Source of the DNA: Coriobacteriaceae bacterium
GTDB lineage: Bacteria > Actinomycetota > Coriobacteriia > Coriobacteriales > Coriobacteriaceae
Direction: 5' to 3'
DNA length: 26,951 bases
Assembly: GCA_902364645.1 (NCBI GenBank)
Contig: CABJEP010000013.1
Coordinates: 1 to 26,951 of the forward strand
The notes beneath the pieces are model-generated. The model was not told the DNA's origin and searched no databases. It was given only the letters and a program-made list of their open reading frames with translations. The first letter of the stretch is position 1, and each line of letters starts with the position of its first letter. Positions 5,855-14,093 of this stretch are shown piece by piece. Both the position numbers and the translations under genes were made by a program.

Positions 5855-8215
5855 CTAAACGCGGCGCTTAAGCTGGGCTCCACCCTCACCGGGCATCAGG
5901 CGGCGCGCGTCGTAGACCGAGTCAACGCTGCTGATGGAGGCCAGCAGCGGATCCAGACCACTCGCGTCCGAGATCTCGACCATAAAGCGCAGGGTTGCAA
6001 TACCCTCGCGGTTGGTCGACGTGGCGGCAGAAAGGATATTGCCGCCCGCATCGCCAATGGCAATGGTGACATCCTTGAGAAGGCCCATGCGGTCCAGGCA
6101 CTCGACCACGATCTCGACCTGGAAGAGGGTGTCGGCAGCGCCGTCCCACTCCACTTCGATCATGCGCTCGGGATGCTCCATAAGACCCTTGACGTTGGGG
6201 CAGTTGGCGCGATGCACCGAAACGCCACGACCGCGCGTGATGAAGCCGACGATGTCGTCGCCCGTCACGGGGTTGCAGCAATGAGCCAGACGGACTAGCA
6301 GGCCGCTGTTACTCTCGCCCTTGACGATAATGCCGTTACTGGCGCTCTTGCCGCGCTTTTGCGGCTTGCGGTTGGAGCCGCGAGCAGGCTGTTTCACGAC
6401 CTCGGCGATAGCCTCGGCCTTGGTGAGCTGTTCCTCGGGCTTGGGGTCCAAGATTTGCTCGACCTTATTGCCCACAGCGCGCGGGGCAACCTTGCCGGCG
6501 CCGACGGCGGCAAACAGGTCCTCGAGCTGCTTGAAGTTAAACTGCTCCGCCACGGCGTTGAGCGCACGCGTCGAACGCGGCGTAGAAATGCCATAGCCAC
6601 GCTTACGCAGGTCCTTGGCCAGCATATCGCGACCAGCAGCAGCGTCATCGTCTTTGGTCGCGGCGGCAAAATAGCGGCGGATCTTTGACTTGGCGGAAGG
6701 TGTCTTAACGATCTTGAGCCAATCACGCGACGGCTTGGAACTCTTGTTAGTCAGAATCTCGACACGGTCACCCGTCTTAATCTCGTGCGTGAGCGGAGCC
6801 ACCGCACCGTTGATTTTGGCACCGACGCAATGGTTTCCCACCTCGGTGTGAACGGCGTAGGCAAAGTCGAGCGGCGTGGAGCCGGCACGAAGCGCCATGA
6901 CCTCGCCCTTGGGCGTAAAGACAAAAATCTCCTGGTCAAACAGGTCGACCTTCAGCGAATGCAGGTATTCCTTGGCGTCGGTAATCTCATCAGACGCAGC
7001 CCAATCGAGCGAATGTTTGAGCCAGTTAATCTGGTCGTCCAGACGCTGGGCATCATTGGTCTTAGACGCAGACGATCCGCCCGACTTCTTATATAGCCAG
7101 TGGGCGGCAATGCCGTACTCGGCCTGCTCATGCATCTCGTAGGTTCGAATCTGAATCTCGAGCGGGCGAGCCGTGGGGCCGATGACCGTCGTGTGGAGCG
7201 ACTGGTAGTTATTGACCTTGGGCATGGCGATATAGTCTTTAAAGCGACCGGGCATGGGGTGCCACAGCGTGTGCACCGCGCCGAGCGTGGAGTAGCAATC
7301 GCGCACCGAATGCGTGATGACGCGCAGTGCCACCAGGTCGTAGATCTCGGAGAATTCCTTGCCCTTGCGCTTCATCTTTTGATAGATGGACCAATAGTGC
7401 TTGGAACGGCCGTTGATCTGGAAGTCTTCCAGGCCAATGCGGTTGAGCTCGTCGGTGAGCGTCTTGATGGTCTCGGCCAGATAGCGCTCACGGACCTCGC
7501 GCGACTCCGCCACCATGCGTGCGATGCGCTGGTAGGCATCGGGTTCCAGGTAGAAGAAGGACAGGTCCTCGAGCTCCCATTTAATGGAGCTCATGCCCAG
7601 GCGGTCGGCCAGGGGCGCGTACACGTCCATAGTCTCGCGAGCCTTAAACAGGCGACGGTCCTCACGCAGGGCGGCAAGGGTGCGCATGTTGTGCAGACGA
7701 TCGGCAAGCTTAACGATAATGACGCGGATGTCCTTGGACATGGCGAGGAACATCTTGCGCAGCGTGAGGGCCTGCTTCTCGTCCATGCTGTCGACTTCGA
7801 TGTTGGTGAGCTTGGTCACGCCATCGACGAGCTCGGCCACCGTATCGCCAAACAGGCCGGAAACATCGGCAAGCGAGGTCTCGGTATCCTCGACGGTATC
7901 GTGCAGCAGCGCGGCGCACACCACGTCACAGTCCATCTTGAGGTCGGCCAAAATGATGGCCACCTCAACGGGATGGTTAATGTACATCTCGCCCGAGCGG
8001 CGCTTTTGGTTGCAGTGCTTCTCGGCAGCAAAGCAGTAGGCCTGTTCAACCTTGGAGAAGTCGTCCTCATTCATATATTTGAGGCACAGGCGCTCCAGCT
8101 TGTCGTAGCTGTCCGCCATAATCTCGGGCGGCAGCTCATCGGCATGCTTATAGTGCTCCATCTCCGAGAACGGCTGGAGGGTGGAATCATGGGCGGTACG
8201 GGCTGCGGCATCCAT
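5855..8215 (-). CDS. rel: bifunctional (p)ppGpp synthetase/hydrolase Rel
   Basis: Rel makes and degrades the stringent-response alarmone (p)ppGpp. In the 786-residue product the order is: HD hydrolase domain (about 60-210, with His105-Asp106 in LLHDTVED and ADRLHNMRT near 171-179); synthetase domain (about 270-390, with GRSKHYWSIYQKMKRKG and YQSLHTTVIGP); TGS domain (about 425-490, IFVFTPKGEV); a zinc-finger-like region with HCCNPV; and a C-terminal ACT domain (last ~80 residues). RFKD at 324-327 is the RxKD signature of bifunctional Rel rather than the ExDD of synthetase-only RelA, and the intact HD supports hydrolase activity. Start: ATG 8215 after AGGGGAAGGGA. It begins 15 bp after the recJ-recQ gene stop, suggesting co-transcription. 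Confidence 0.97.
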   Translation of the reverse strand: MDAAARTAHDSTLQPFSEMEHYKHADELPPEIMADSYDKLERLCLKYMNEDDFSKVEQAYCFAAEKHCNQKRRSGEMYINHPVEVAIILADLKMDCDVVCAALLHDTVEDTETSLADVSGLFGDTVAELVDGVTKLTNIEVDSMDEKQALTLRKMFLAMSKDIRVIIVKLADRLHNMRTLAALREDRRLFKARETMDVYAPLADRLGMSSIKWELEDLSFFYLEPDAYQRIARMVAESREVRERYLAETIKTLTDELNRIGLEDFQINGRSKHYWSIYQKMKRKGKEFSEIYDLVALRVITHSVRDCYSTLGAVHTLWHPMPGRFKDYIAMPKVNNYQSLHTTVIGPTARPLEIQIRTYEMHEQAEYGIAAHWLYKKSGGSSASKTNDAQRLDDQINWLKHSLDWAASDEITDAKEYLHSLKVDLFDQEIFVFTPKGEVMALRAGSTPLDFAYAVHTEVGNHCVGAKINGAVAPLTHEIKTGDRVEILTNKSSKPSRDWLKIVKTPSAKSKIRRYFAAATKDDDAAAGRDMLAKDLRKRGYGISTPRSTRALNAVAEQFNFKQLEDLFAAVGAGKVAPRAVGNKVEQILDPKPEEQLTKAEAIAEVVKQPARGSNRKPQKRGKSASNGIIVKGESNSGLLVRLAHCCNPVTGDDIVGFITRGRGVSVHRANCPNVKGLMEHPERMIEVEWDGAADTLFQVEIVVECLDRMGLLKDVTIAIGDAGGNILSAATSTNREGIATLRFMVEISDASGLDPLLASISSVDSVYDARRLMPGEGGAQLKRRV

Positions 8216-8230
8216 CGAGGTTCCCTTCCC

Positions 8231-11200
8231 CTAGGCCCGCGGTACGATCGGGCGGTTAACTTTGGCTAGCATATCAGAAGCGCACGAATCGAGCGCCCAA
8301 CTCCGGAAAGCCGAGAACTCCATGCGCGAGCGCAAGCCCTCCAAATAGCGAATTGACCTGCTCAATTGCACGCGGCCGGGGTTTTCGGCCATCACGATGC
8401 GGCGCGTGTCGCCAAGCCCCGAAACGCGGCAGAAACCAAGCTCTTCGAAGATTCCCAGGCCGCTTGCCACCGAACGTTCGTCGACCGGGGTGCGGGCATC
8501 GATGGCAAGGCACATCTGCGCGATGTCGATATCGCTTGCGCAGAATGAATCATCCCCGGTCTTACCGCGGTTGGAGCGCCACATGGTCTGCAGCGCGCGA
8601 TAGAGTGTGACGAGTTCGTCGCGCTCGGGTGCGTAGCAGTCGAGCAGGCGCTCGTTGATGCGGGCGTCACGCGACGAATAGAGCAGGTGGATCACGGCGG
8701 GCTGTCCGTCACGACCGGCACGCCCGCTCATCTGGTTGAACTCAATGGCGCCAAACGGCATGTGGTAGAGCACGACATGGCGGATATCGGGCAGGTTGAC
8801 GCCCTCACCGAAAGCCGAAGTTGAAACGATGCAGCTGAGGCTTCCGTCTCGGAATGCTTCCTCCACGCGGCGGCGATCGGAGCGCGCAAGCCCCGCGTTA
8901 TAGAACGCGATATGGGTTGCGTAATCGGGCACACGCTTGCGCAACGTCTTGGCGAGCGCCACGGACTGGTCGCGCGAATTGACGTAAATGACGGTCTTCT
9001 CCCCCGTCGCCACGATCGACACCAAACGGTTCTCGCGGCTCGCAAGGTCGCGGTCGTCCTCGAGATGCAGGTTCTCGCGCACCGTCTCGTCGACCACCGT
9101 GCGAGTAATCGGCAGCATGCGGGCAAGCTCGGCCACGACCGGAGCCGTCGCGGTGGCCGTCGCAGCCATAACAACCGGGTCGCCCAGGGCTTTGAGGATA
9201 TCGGGCATGTCGAGATAGGCGCTGCGGTCGCCGCCCTTGGCAAGGCCGGCGTGGTGCGCCTCATCGATAACGACAAAGCCGATGCGGCCCGAACGCGCGA
9301 AGCGGTCACGGTGGATAGATAGGAACTCGGGCGTCGTGAGCACGATACCGGTGCGGCCCGAAGCTAGGCCGGCGAACACGTCATCGCGTGCGGCCTCCAC
9401 GGTCTCGCCGGTCAGCACGCCAACGCCAATGCCAAGCGCTGCCATCGTCGACGAGAGGTGATAGGCCTGGTCGGCAACAAGCGCGCGCAGCGGATAGACA
9501 AAGATGCTCGCACGCCCGCGAAGGACCGCCTCGCGCGCGGCATGCACATGGAAGATGAGCGACTTGCCGCGCCCCGTTCCCATAACGGCCAGAACACTTT
9601 GGTGGTCGGCCAAGGCATCGAGCGCCTCAGCCTGCGCGCGGTGCGGCTGGTTCGATCCGATAAAGCTATGGATAAGCGAGCGCGTGAGCTCGGTATAGGA
9701 AAGCTGGGCGAGCGTCTCGCGCTTACGCGACTCCAGGCGCAGGCCGGAATCCGCCGGCTGCACTCCACGACGAAGCTCGCATGCCGGATCGTCGACGCTG
9801 GGCAGCGTGGTATCGCGGACCAAGACATCCTTGATCATGAGCTTGGGCTTCACACGCCCCTGCCAATGCTCGGCAACGGCCTCGAACACCAAGTCGACAG
9901 CGCTATCGCAGTTGATGAGCTTATCGATTTGCGGCACGCGGAACATAATGGCCGGCACACTCGCGGCGCCATCGGTCGCCACAAAGCGCATGTGCTCGCC
10001 GGTTTTGCCCACCACGGCGCGGTCGCACATCGTCACGCCCTCGGCAGCCAGCAGCGGCACCTTGTTGCCCTGGCCAAACGGCTCAAGGCGGGAGATCTGC
10101 TCGATGGTCTCGATATTCAGCTCGGAAAGGTCGACGGTGGCGGCGACCTCGTCGGTGTCTTCAAAGTCCTCGGAGGGAAGCTCGGACAGCACGGCGGAAA
10201 GGCGGCGGCGGAACTCATCGAGCTTGGATGCCTCGATGGTCACACCCACCGCACCGGCATGTCCGCCGCGACGAATCAGCAGGTCGGAACAGCGCTCGAC
10301 GGCGTCAAACAGGTTAACTTTGCCCACCGAGCGACCAGAGCCGCGCGCGATACCGTCCTCGATCGAGAACAGCAGCGCCGGCACGTGATAGCGGTTGGTC
10401 AGACGGCTTGCCACGATGCCCTTGACGCCCTCGTGCCAGCCCTCGCCACCCACGACGATTGCGCGTCCGCCGTCATAGGTCTTCTCAACCTTTGCCATGG
10501 CATCGCGCGTGAGCTCCGCCTCGATCTCACGGCGCTGGCGGTTGATTTCCTCGAGCTCAGCCGCCAGTGCGCTTGCTTCGATGGGATCGCGGGCAAGCAG
10601 CAGGTCGAGCGCCAGCTTGGGATCGGCCATGCGACCGGCAGCGTTTAAGCGGGGAATGAGCGAGAACGATAGGCCATCCGCCGTAATGCTCGAAAGGTCC
10701 GCCTTGGCGAGCGCGGCAAGCGCGATATAGCCGGGACGAGCGGTTACGCGCATCTGCTGGATGCCCTCGGCAACCAGCGCGCGGTTCTCGGGCGTGAGCG
10801 GCATCATGTCGGACACGGTGCCCAGCGCCGCGACCTCGATTAGCGAACGCCAATACGACGGCTTGCCCAAGCGCTCACCCAGGACTTGCACCAGCTTGAG
10901 CGCCACGCCGGCACCGGCAAGCTCACGCGAAGGCCCCTCGTCCTCGAGCTTAGGGTCGGTCAGGGGCACGCCCTGCGGCACCTGATCGGAGGGCTCGTGA
11001 TGGTCCGTGACCACCAAATCGATCCCCAGGCTCTCCAGATAGGAGACCTCTTCCTTGGCGGCAATGCCGTTATCGACGGTCACGATCAGCTGGGGGCGAG
11101 CGAGCTCGTTAACGCGGTCGAGCGCCGCGCGCGAAAGACCGTAGCCCTCGTCAAAGCGATGCGGAATAAACGGCGTGACATCGGCGCCAAACGTGCGCAG

Positions 11201-11518
11201 TGCCTCGGTCAACAGGCAGGTCGACGTAATACCGTCAACGTCAAAATCACCAAAGACCGCGATGTGCTCGTGGTTGCGAATAGCACGCTCGACGCGGTCG
11301 GCAACGACCGACATGCCCGGGATAATGAGTGGGTCGGCCCAGTCGCGATCGAGCGAAGGCGTCAAAAACAGCTGGCCTTCCTCGATGGATGTAATGCCGT
11401 GCGCAACCATAATGCGCGCCACCAGCCCGGGTATGCCCAAGCCAGTCGAAAGCTCCTTTTCGAGCTCGGGGTTTTGCTGAGCAACCGCCCAGCGATGCGT
11501 CGTCTTAAGCGATGACAT
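8231..11518 (-). CDS. recJ: RecJ exonuclease fused to RecQ-like DEAH helicase
   Basis: This 1095-residue protein joins two enzymes. Residues 1 to ~570 are a complete RecJ 5'-3' single-strand exonuclease: DFDVDG (91-96), DNG (149-151), DHHE (172-175), GEGWHEGVKGIVASR (about 358-372), RGSGRS (392-397), GGHAGAVG (418-425) and a C-terminal OB-like part. Residues ~605-950 are a RecQ-type superfamily 2 helicase: Walker A GTGRGKS (647-653), DEAH (752-755), motif III ATATAT (786-791) and motif VI QMSGRAGRDG (929-938). The last ~145 residues lack a clear RQC zinc site or HRDC. RecJ and RecQ act together in recombination and fork repair, so the fusion makes sense. Start ATG 11518 follows GGGGGTGGG; a GTG 45 nt upstream is less likely. 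Ordinary RecJ is about half this length. The rel gene follows 15 bp later. Confidence 0.93.
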   Translation of the reverse strand: MSSLKTTHRWAVAQQNPELEKELSTGLGIPGLVARIMVAHGITSIEEGQLFLTPSLDRDWADPLIIPGMSVVADRVERAIRNHEHIAVFGDFDVDGITSTCLLTEALRTFGADVTPFIPHRFDEGYGLSRAALDRVNELARPQLIVTVDNGIAAKEEVSYLESLGIDLVVTDHHEPSDQVPQGVPLTDPKLEDEGPSRELAGAGVALKLVQVLGERLGKPSYWRSLIEVAALGTVSDMMPLTPENRALVAEGIQQMRVTARPGYIALAALAKADLSSITADGLSFSLIPRLNAAGRMADPKLALDLLLARDPIEASALAAELEEINRQRREIEAELTRDAMAKVEKTYDGGRAIVVGGEGWHEGVKGIVASRLTNRYHVPALLFSIEDGIARGSGRSVGKVNLFDAVERCSDLLIRRGGHAGAVGVTIEASKLDEFRRRLSAVLSELPSEDFEDTDEVAATVDLSELNIETIEQISRLEPFGQGNKVPLLAAEGVTMCDRAVVGKTGEHMRFVATDGAASVPAIMFRVPQIDKLINCDSAVDLVFEAVAEHWQGRVKPKLMIKDVLVRDTTLPSVDDPACELRRGVQPADSGLRLESRKRETLAQLSYTELTRSLIHSFIGSNQPHRAQAEALDALADHQSVLAVMGTGRGKSLIFHVHAAREAVLRGRASIFVYPLRALVADQAYHLSSTMAALGIGVGVLTGETVEAARDDVFAGLASGRTGIVLTTPEFLSIHRDRFARSGRIGFVVIDEAHHAGLAKGGDRSAYLDMPDILKALGDPVVMAATATATAPVVAELARMLPITRTVVDETVRENLHLEDDRDLASRENRLVSIVATGEKTVIYVNSRDQSVALAKTLRKRVPDYATHIAFYNAGLARSDRRRVEEAFRDGSLSCIVSTSAFGEGVNLPDIRHVVLYHMPFGAIEFNQMSGRAGRDGQPAVIHLLYSSRDARINERLLDCYAPERDELVTLYRALQTMWRSNRGKTGDDSFCASDIDIAQMCLAIDARTPVDERSVASGLGIFEELGFCRVSGLGDTRRIVMAENPGRVQLSRSIRYLEGLRSRMEFSAFRSWALDSCASDMLAKVNRPIVPRA

Positions 11519-11570
11519 AGGCGCCCACCCCCGATAGGGGCAGGTCGCCGCGATACCTCTCACGGTTCAT
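11505..11570 (-). CDS. possible 21-residue leader peptide overlapping the recJ-recQ start
   Basis: An ATG at 11570 preceded by AGAGGA (9-nt spacer) opens a 21-codon frame (MNRERYRGDLPLSGVGAYVIA) that stops at TAA 14 nt inside the recJ-recQ gene, in another frame. Such an overlap is typical of translational coupling. The promoter -10 at 11628-11633 would place it as the first translated frame. There is no homology evidence; it may be a chance open frame. Confidence 0.3.
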   Translation of the reverse strand: MNRERYRGDLPLSGVGAYVIA

Positions 11571-11627
11571 AGCGATGAGTCCTCTGTGTATGCCCGCTTC
11601 GGCAGGCAGATCTGTTGAACGAATTTA

Positions 11628-11633
11628 TTATAC
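11628..11633 (-). promoter_or_regulatory. -10 element of the recJ-recQ/rel promoter
   Basis: A perfect TATAAT on the minus strand, ~110 nt upstream of the recJ-recQ start. The -35 position lacks a good TTGACA match, so the start site is inferred from the -10 alone. Confidence 0.55.
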
Positions 11634-11697
11634 CGTGCGGCGCGGACGCAAATCGCCGCAGCACGCCGCGGTTTCGGTAAACGATGCCGGTAATAGC

Positions 11698-11712
11698 CTC
11701 GAAATATTCGAG
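11698..11712. promoter_or_regulatory. 15-bp palindrome upstream of the BASS transporter gene
   Basis: CTCGAA-ATA-TTCGAG is a perfect palindrome 83 bp before the transporter start, in the divergent intergenic region. It could be an operator for either gene. I found no well-spaced promoter for the rightward gene. Confidence 0.35.
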
Positions 11713-11794
11713 CGTTTCTGACGCACGGACGCATGCGAGCGTCTAGCATATCCATTCAAAACGGATTCACGAGCAAAGGGAGTCGCAAGCGCAT

Positions 11795-12793
11795 ATGAAG
11801 CAATGGATTGGACTGGGCAAGTTTCTCGCGGGGCACATGCAGATCATCGTCCCAATCTGCGTGGCGCTCGGCGTGCTCTTTCCCCAGCAGATCGGCGTTC
11901 TCAAGCCCATCGTTCCCGCCTTGTTTGCCTTTATGACATTTCAAGGCGCGCTGAGCAACACCTTTCACCAGGTGGCTGAGGTGTTCCATCGTCCGCTGCA
12001 CCTGGTCTTGGCGTTGCTCGTCTCGGCGGTGCTTATCCCTATCGCAGCCTATGCCATGGGGTCGTTATTCTTTGGCTCCAATCCCAACCTGGTCTGCGGC
12101 ATCGTGCTCGAGTACAGCGTACCCGTGGCAGTCACTGCCTTTATGTGGATCAGCATGTTCGGCGGCAACGGCCCGCTCGCGCTCACCATCATCCTGACGT
12201 CCTCGGTCATCTCACCTGTGACGATTCCTCTCACGCTCAAGCTCCTGCTGGGCGCCACCGTCTCGATCGACGTGCCGAGCATGATGCAGAATATGGCCTT
12301 TATGATCGCCATACCCGCCGTGCTCGGTATCGTCATGAACGAACTCACGCGCGGCTGGGGCCACGAGAAACTCTCCCCCGCGCTCTCGCCCGCCTGCAAG
12401 TTCATGATGATGGGCGTTATCGCCTCCAACTCCACCGCCATGAGCGAGTACGTGCTGCACATGAATGTTGAGCGCTTGGAAGTCGCTCTCTTTATCCTGG
12501 TGTTCGCCATCAGCGGCTTTATCGTCGGCGTCTTGATCGCCCGGGCCCTGCATCTGCCGTATAGCGAGACGACCACCATGTGCTTTACCTGCGGCATGCG
12601 CAATATCTCTTCGGGCGCCGTCATCGCCACGCAGTACTTTCCGGGCGAAGTCGTGTTCCCCGTCATGTGCGGAACATTGTTTCAGCAGGTGCTGGCCTCG
12701 CTTATCGGGCATCTTTTTGAGCGTCTGACCGGCGAGGAGCGCGCCGCCCAGCGCAAGCGGGTCGAGGCCGGTCGCGACGCCATGACACGCTAG
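11795..12793 (+). CDS. bile acid:sodium symporter (BASS) family transporter
   Basis: This is a 332-residue hydrophobic protein with about nine or ten predicted membrane segments and no signal peptide. Features that suggest the BASS fold are the polar break in the fourth or fifth segment (LEYSVPVAVTAFMW), the unwound TSSVISPVTIPL segment, and the C-terminal crossover region CGMRNISSGAVIA, where conserved polar residues coordinate sodium in the family. BASS members import bile acids, pantoate, keto acids or other organic anions with Na+, and the substrate cannot be told from sequence. Start: ATG 11795, with AAGGGAG ~14 nt upstream, a rather long spacer. The gene is a single rightward gene flanked by leftward genes. 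Bile acid use would fit a gut Collinsella but is only a possibility. Confidence 0.8.
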   Translation: MKQWIGLGKFLAGHMQIIVPICVALGVLFPQQIGVLKPIVPALFAFMTFQGALSNTFHQVAEVFHRPLHLVLALLVSAVLIPIAAYAMGSLFFGSNPNLVCGIVLEYSVPVAVTAFMWISMFGGNGPLALTIILTSSVISPVTIPLTLKLLLGATVSIDVPSMMQNMAFMIAIPAVLGIVMNELTRGWGHEKLSPALSPACKFMMMGVIASNSTAMSEYVLHMNVERLEVALFILVFAISGFIVGVLIARALHLPYSETTTMCFTCGMRNISSGAVIATQYFPGEVVFPVMCGTLFQQVLASLIGHLFERLTGEERAAQRKRVEAGRDAMTR

Positions 12794-12862
12794 CTTGACC
12801 GCGTTGTTCGCGCACCGCCTTGTCACCCCAGCATCTTAGGATAAACGCGCGAGCTATGTGGA

Positions 12863-13540
12863 CTACGCCTCTAACGGCACGATCTTGGTGCCATGCAGCT
12901 CGGAGACGCCAAGCGCTGCCGCTACGGCGTCTCGGTTGGCCGTGGTAATGCCGCCGCCGGGAAGGATGGTCACACGGCCGGCCGCATACTCGACAAGACG
13001 CGACAGGTGCTCCAGGTTGTCCTCAATCGGCGTGCCGGCCGCACCACCGTGCGTCAGGATGCGCGCAACGCCGCACTCGACAAGCGTGTCGATGGCATCG
13101 AGCTGAGCCTCGGGCGCAAGCTGGTCAAATGCCATATGGAAGGTAATGTCGACAGGCTCGCGCTTGCACTCCTCGACTGCACATCCCGCAGCCATTACAA
13201 GAGCGCCGAGTGTGAGCTCGTCGAGTGCCCATCCGCCAGCACAAGGCTTGCAGCAGCCAAAGACCAGACCATCGACGCCGGCACTCACCGCAAGTCCCAG
13301 GTCCATCTCCATCATGCGCAGCTCGTCTTGGTTGTAGCAAAAGTCGCCGCCGCGCGGACGAATCATGCACATCACGCGCGCATCGCGCTCGTGAGCGTAA
13401 TTGACCGTAGCGCTGATAACGCCGGCGGAAGGCGTGGTACCGCCAACGGCAAGGTTGTCGCACAGCTCAATGCGACCCGCCCCGGCCTTGATGGCCGCCG
13501 GCACCCGCTCAAAGTTCTCGGCACAAAACTCATACAGCAT
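12863..13540 (-). CDS. cutC: CutC family protein
   Basis: The product has 225 residues from ATG 13540, chosen because GGGAGG lies ~7 nt upstream and MLYEFCAENFE matches the family N-terminus. The open frame runs 54 codons further upstream through a palindromic repeat with no support. CutC is a TIM-barrel protein. Diagnostic segments are GAGRIELCDNLAVGGTTPS, MIRPRGGDFCYNQDE, DGLVFGC, DITFHMAFD, RILTHGGAAG and ILPGGGI. Historically it was linked to copper tolerance, but the activity is uncertain and it may be a hydrolase-like enzyme. It converges on the BASS gene with 69 bp between stops and no evident terminator. Confidence 0.92.
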   Translation of the reverse strand: MLYEFCAENFERVPAAIKAGAGRIELCDNLAVGGTTPSAGVISATVNYAHERDARVMCMIRPRGGDFCYNQDELRMMEMDLGLAVSAGVDGLVFGCCKPCAGGWALDELTLGALVMAAGCAVEECKREPVDITFHMAFDQLAPEAQLDAIDTLVECGVARILTHGGAAGTPIEDNLEHLSRLVEYAAGRVTILPGGGITTANRDAVAAALGVSELHGTKIVPLEA

Positions 13541-13681
13541 ATTTAGCCTCCCGGAAAGCACTTCCATTTCCACACGGCATTGTCGCACGTTACATAGCAA
13601 CCCGCACGATGGAGCAAAACCTTGACAAGGAGTCTCCCCAAGTGTCGGCACATAAGGAACGCCCCAAGTACCGACAAAAGA

Positions 13682-13747
13682 CGAGAGTGGATAATCTCCC
13701 ACTTTGAGCCCGCAAACAGGCCAAAAACGGCAGATTATCCACTCTCG
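13682..13747. repeat. inverted repeat with 16-bp perfect arms upstream of cutC
   Basis: Arms 13682-13697 (CGAGAGTGGATAATCT) and 13732-13747 (its exact complement) flank a 34-bp spacer. Just outside, 13637-13676 contains a direct repeat CCCAAGT with GTCGG/CCGAC. The block lies between cutC and brnA, where no gene is supported. It could be a dispersed intergenic repeat or a small non-autonomous element. Confidence 0.75.
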
Positions 13748-13811
13748 CTTTGGGATGGTCGTTTACATACGTCCATCGCAGTCGAAATTGTCAGCCCGGA
13801 CCCGTCTCGAG

Positions 13812-14093
13812 CTACGATTGGGACGCGCCCGGAACGGGCACGTCCCAAAGGGGCTGTCCCTTTGTCACAAACGCAAGGTGCTTCTTCTGCACGCGGCACT
13901 CCGTCAGGTACATGTTGATGATGACCTGATAGGGGACGCCCGTGCGGGCAGCCTCCGCCTTGAAATAGTCGATGTTCTCGCCGTCGATGTTCATGGTGAC
14001 GCGGCGGCGCACCTTCCCGATGTAGGGGTTCGGGATACTATCGGAGAAGTCGACCTCGGCGGGCATCTCCACAATCTCGTCCTTGCTATTCAT
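13812..14093 (-). CDS. brnA: BrnA-family antitoxin (CopG-like), with repeat-encoded tail
   Basis: This 93-residue protein is the predicted antitoxin and autorepressor of a type II toxin-antitoxin pair. Residues ~30-75 (RRVTMNIDGENIDYFKAEA, then GVPYQVIINMYLTECRVQKK) fit the BrnA ribbon-helix-helix region: a beta strand followed by two helices with YQxxIN. The start is ATG with GGAGGT ~6 nt upstream, overlapping the brnT end by 8 nt, as usual for the pair. The last ~18 residues (VTKGQPLWDVPVPGASQS) are read from a palindromic repeat at 13818-13864, so the natural C-terminus has probably been replaced or extended. BrnA acts by neutralising BrnT and binding its own promoter. Confidence 0.85.
   Translation of the reverse strand: MNSKDEIVEMPAEVDFSDSIPNPYIGKVRRRVTMNIDGENIDYFKAEAARTGVPYQVIINMYLTECRVQKKHLAFVTKGQPLWDVPVPGASQS
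13818..13864. repeat. REP-like double palindrome overlapping the 3' end of brnA
   Basis: Two adjacent hairpins: 13818-13830 with 13836-13848 (TTGGGACGCGCCC, one mismatch, 5-nt loop) and CAAAGGG/CCCTTTG (13846-13852 with 13858-13864). Read on the minus strand, the second starts GTGACAAAGGGACAG, a motif I associate with dispersed REP-type palindromes in several bacterial lineages; that recollection is unverified. Confidence 0.65.

Noticed and set aside
7100..8269. Rightward open frame antisense to rel
   Set aside because: Same shadow effect; no motifs and no ribosome binding site, while rel shows all its domains.
13541..13702. 54-codon N-terminal extension of cutC
   Set aside because: The extension runs through the inverted repeat, has no domain content, and a strong ribosome binding site directly precedes the internal ATG at 13540.
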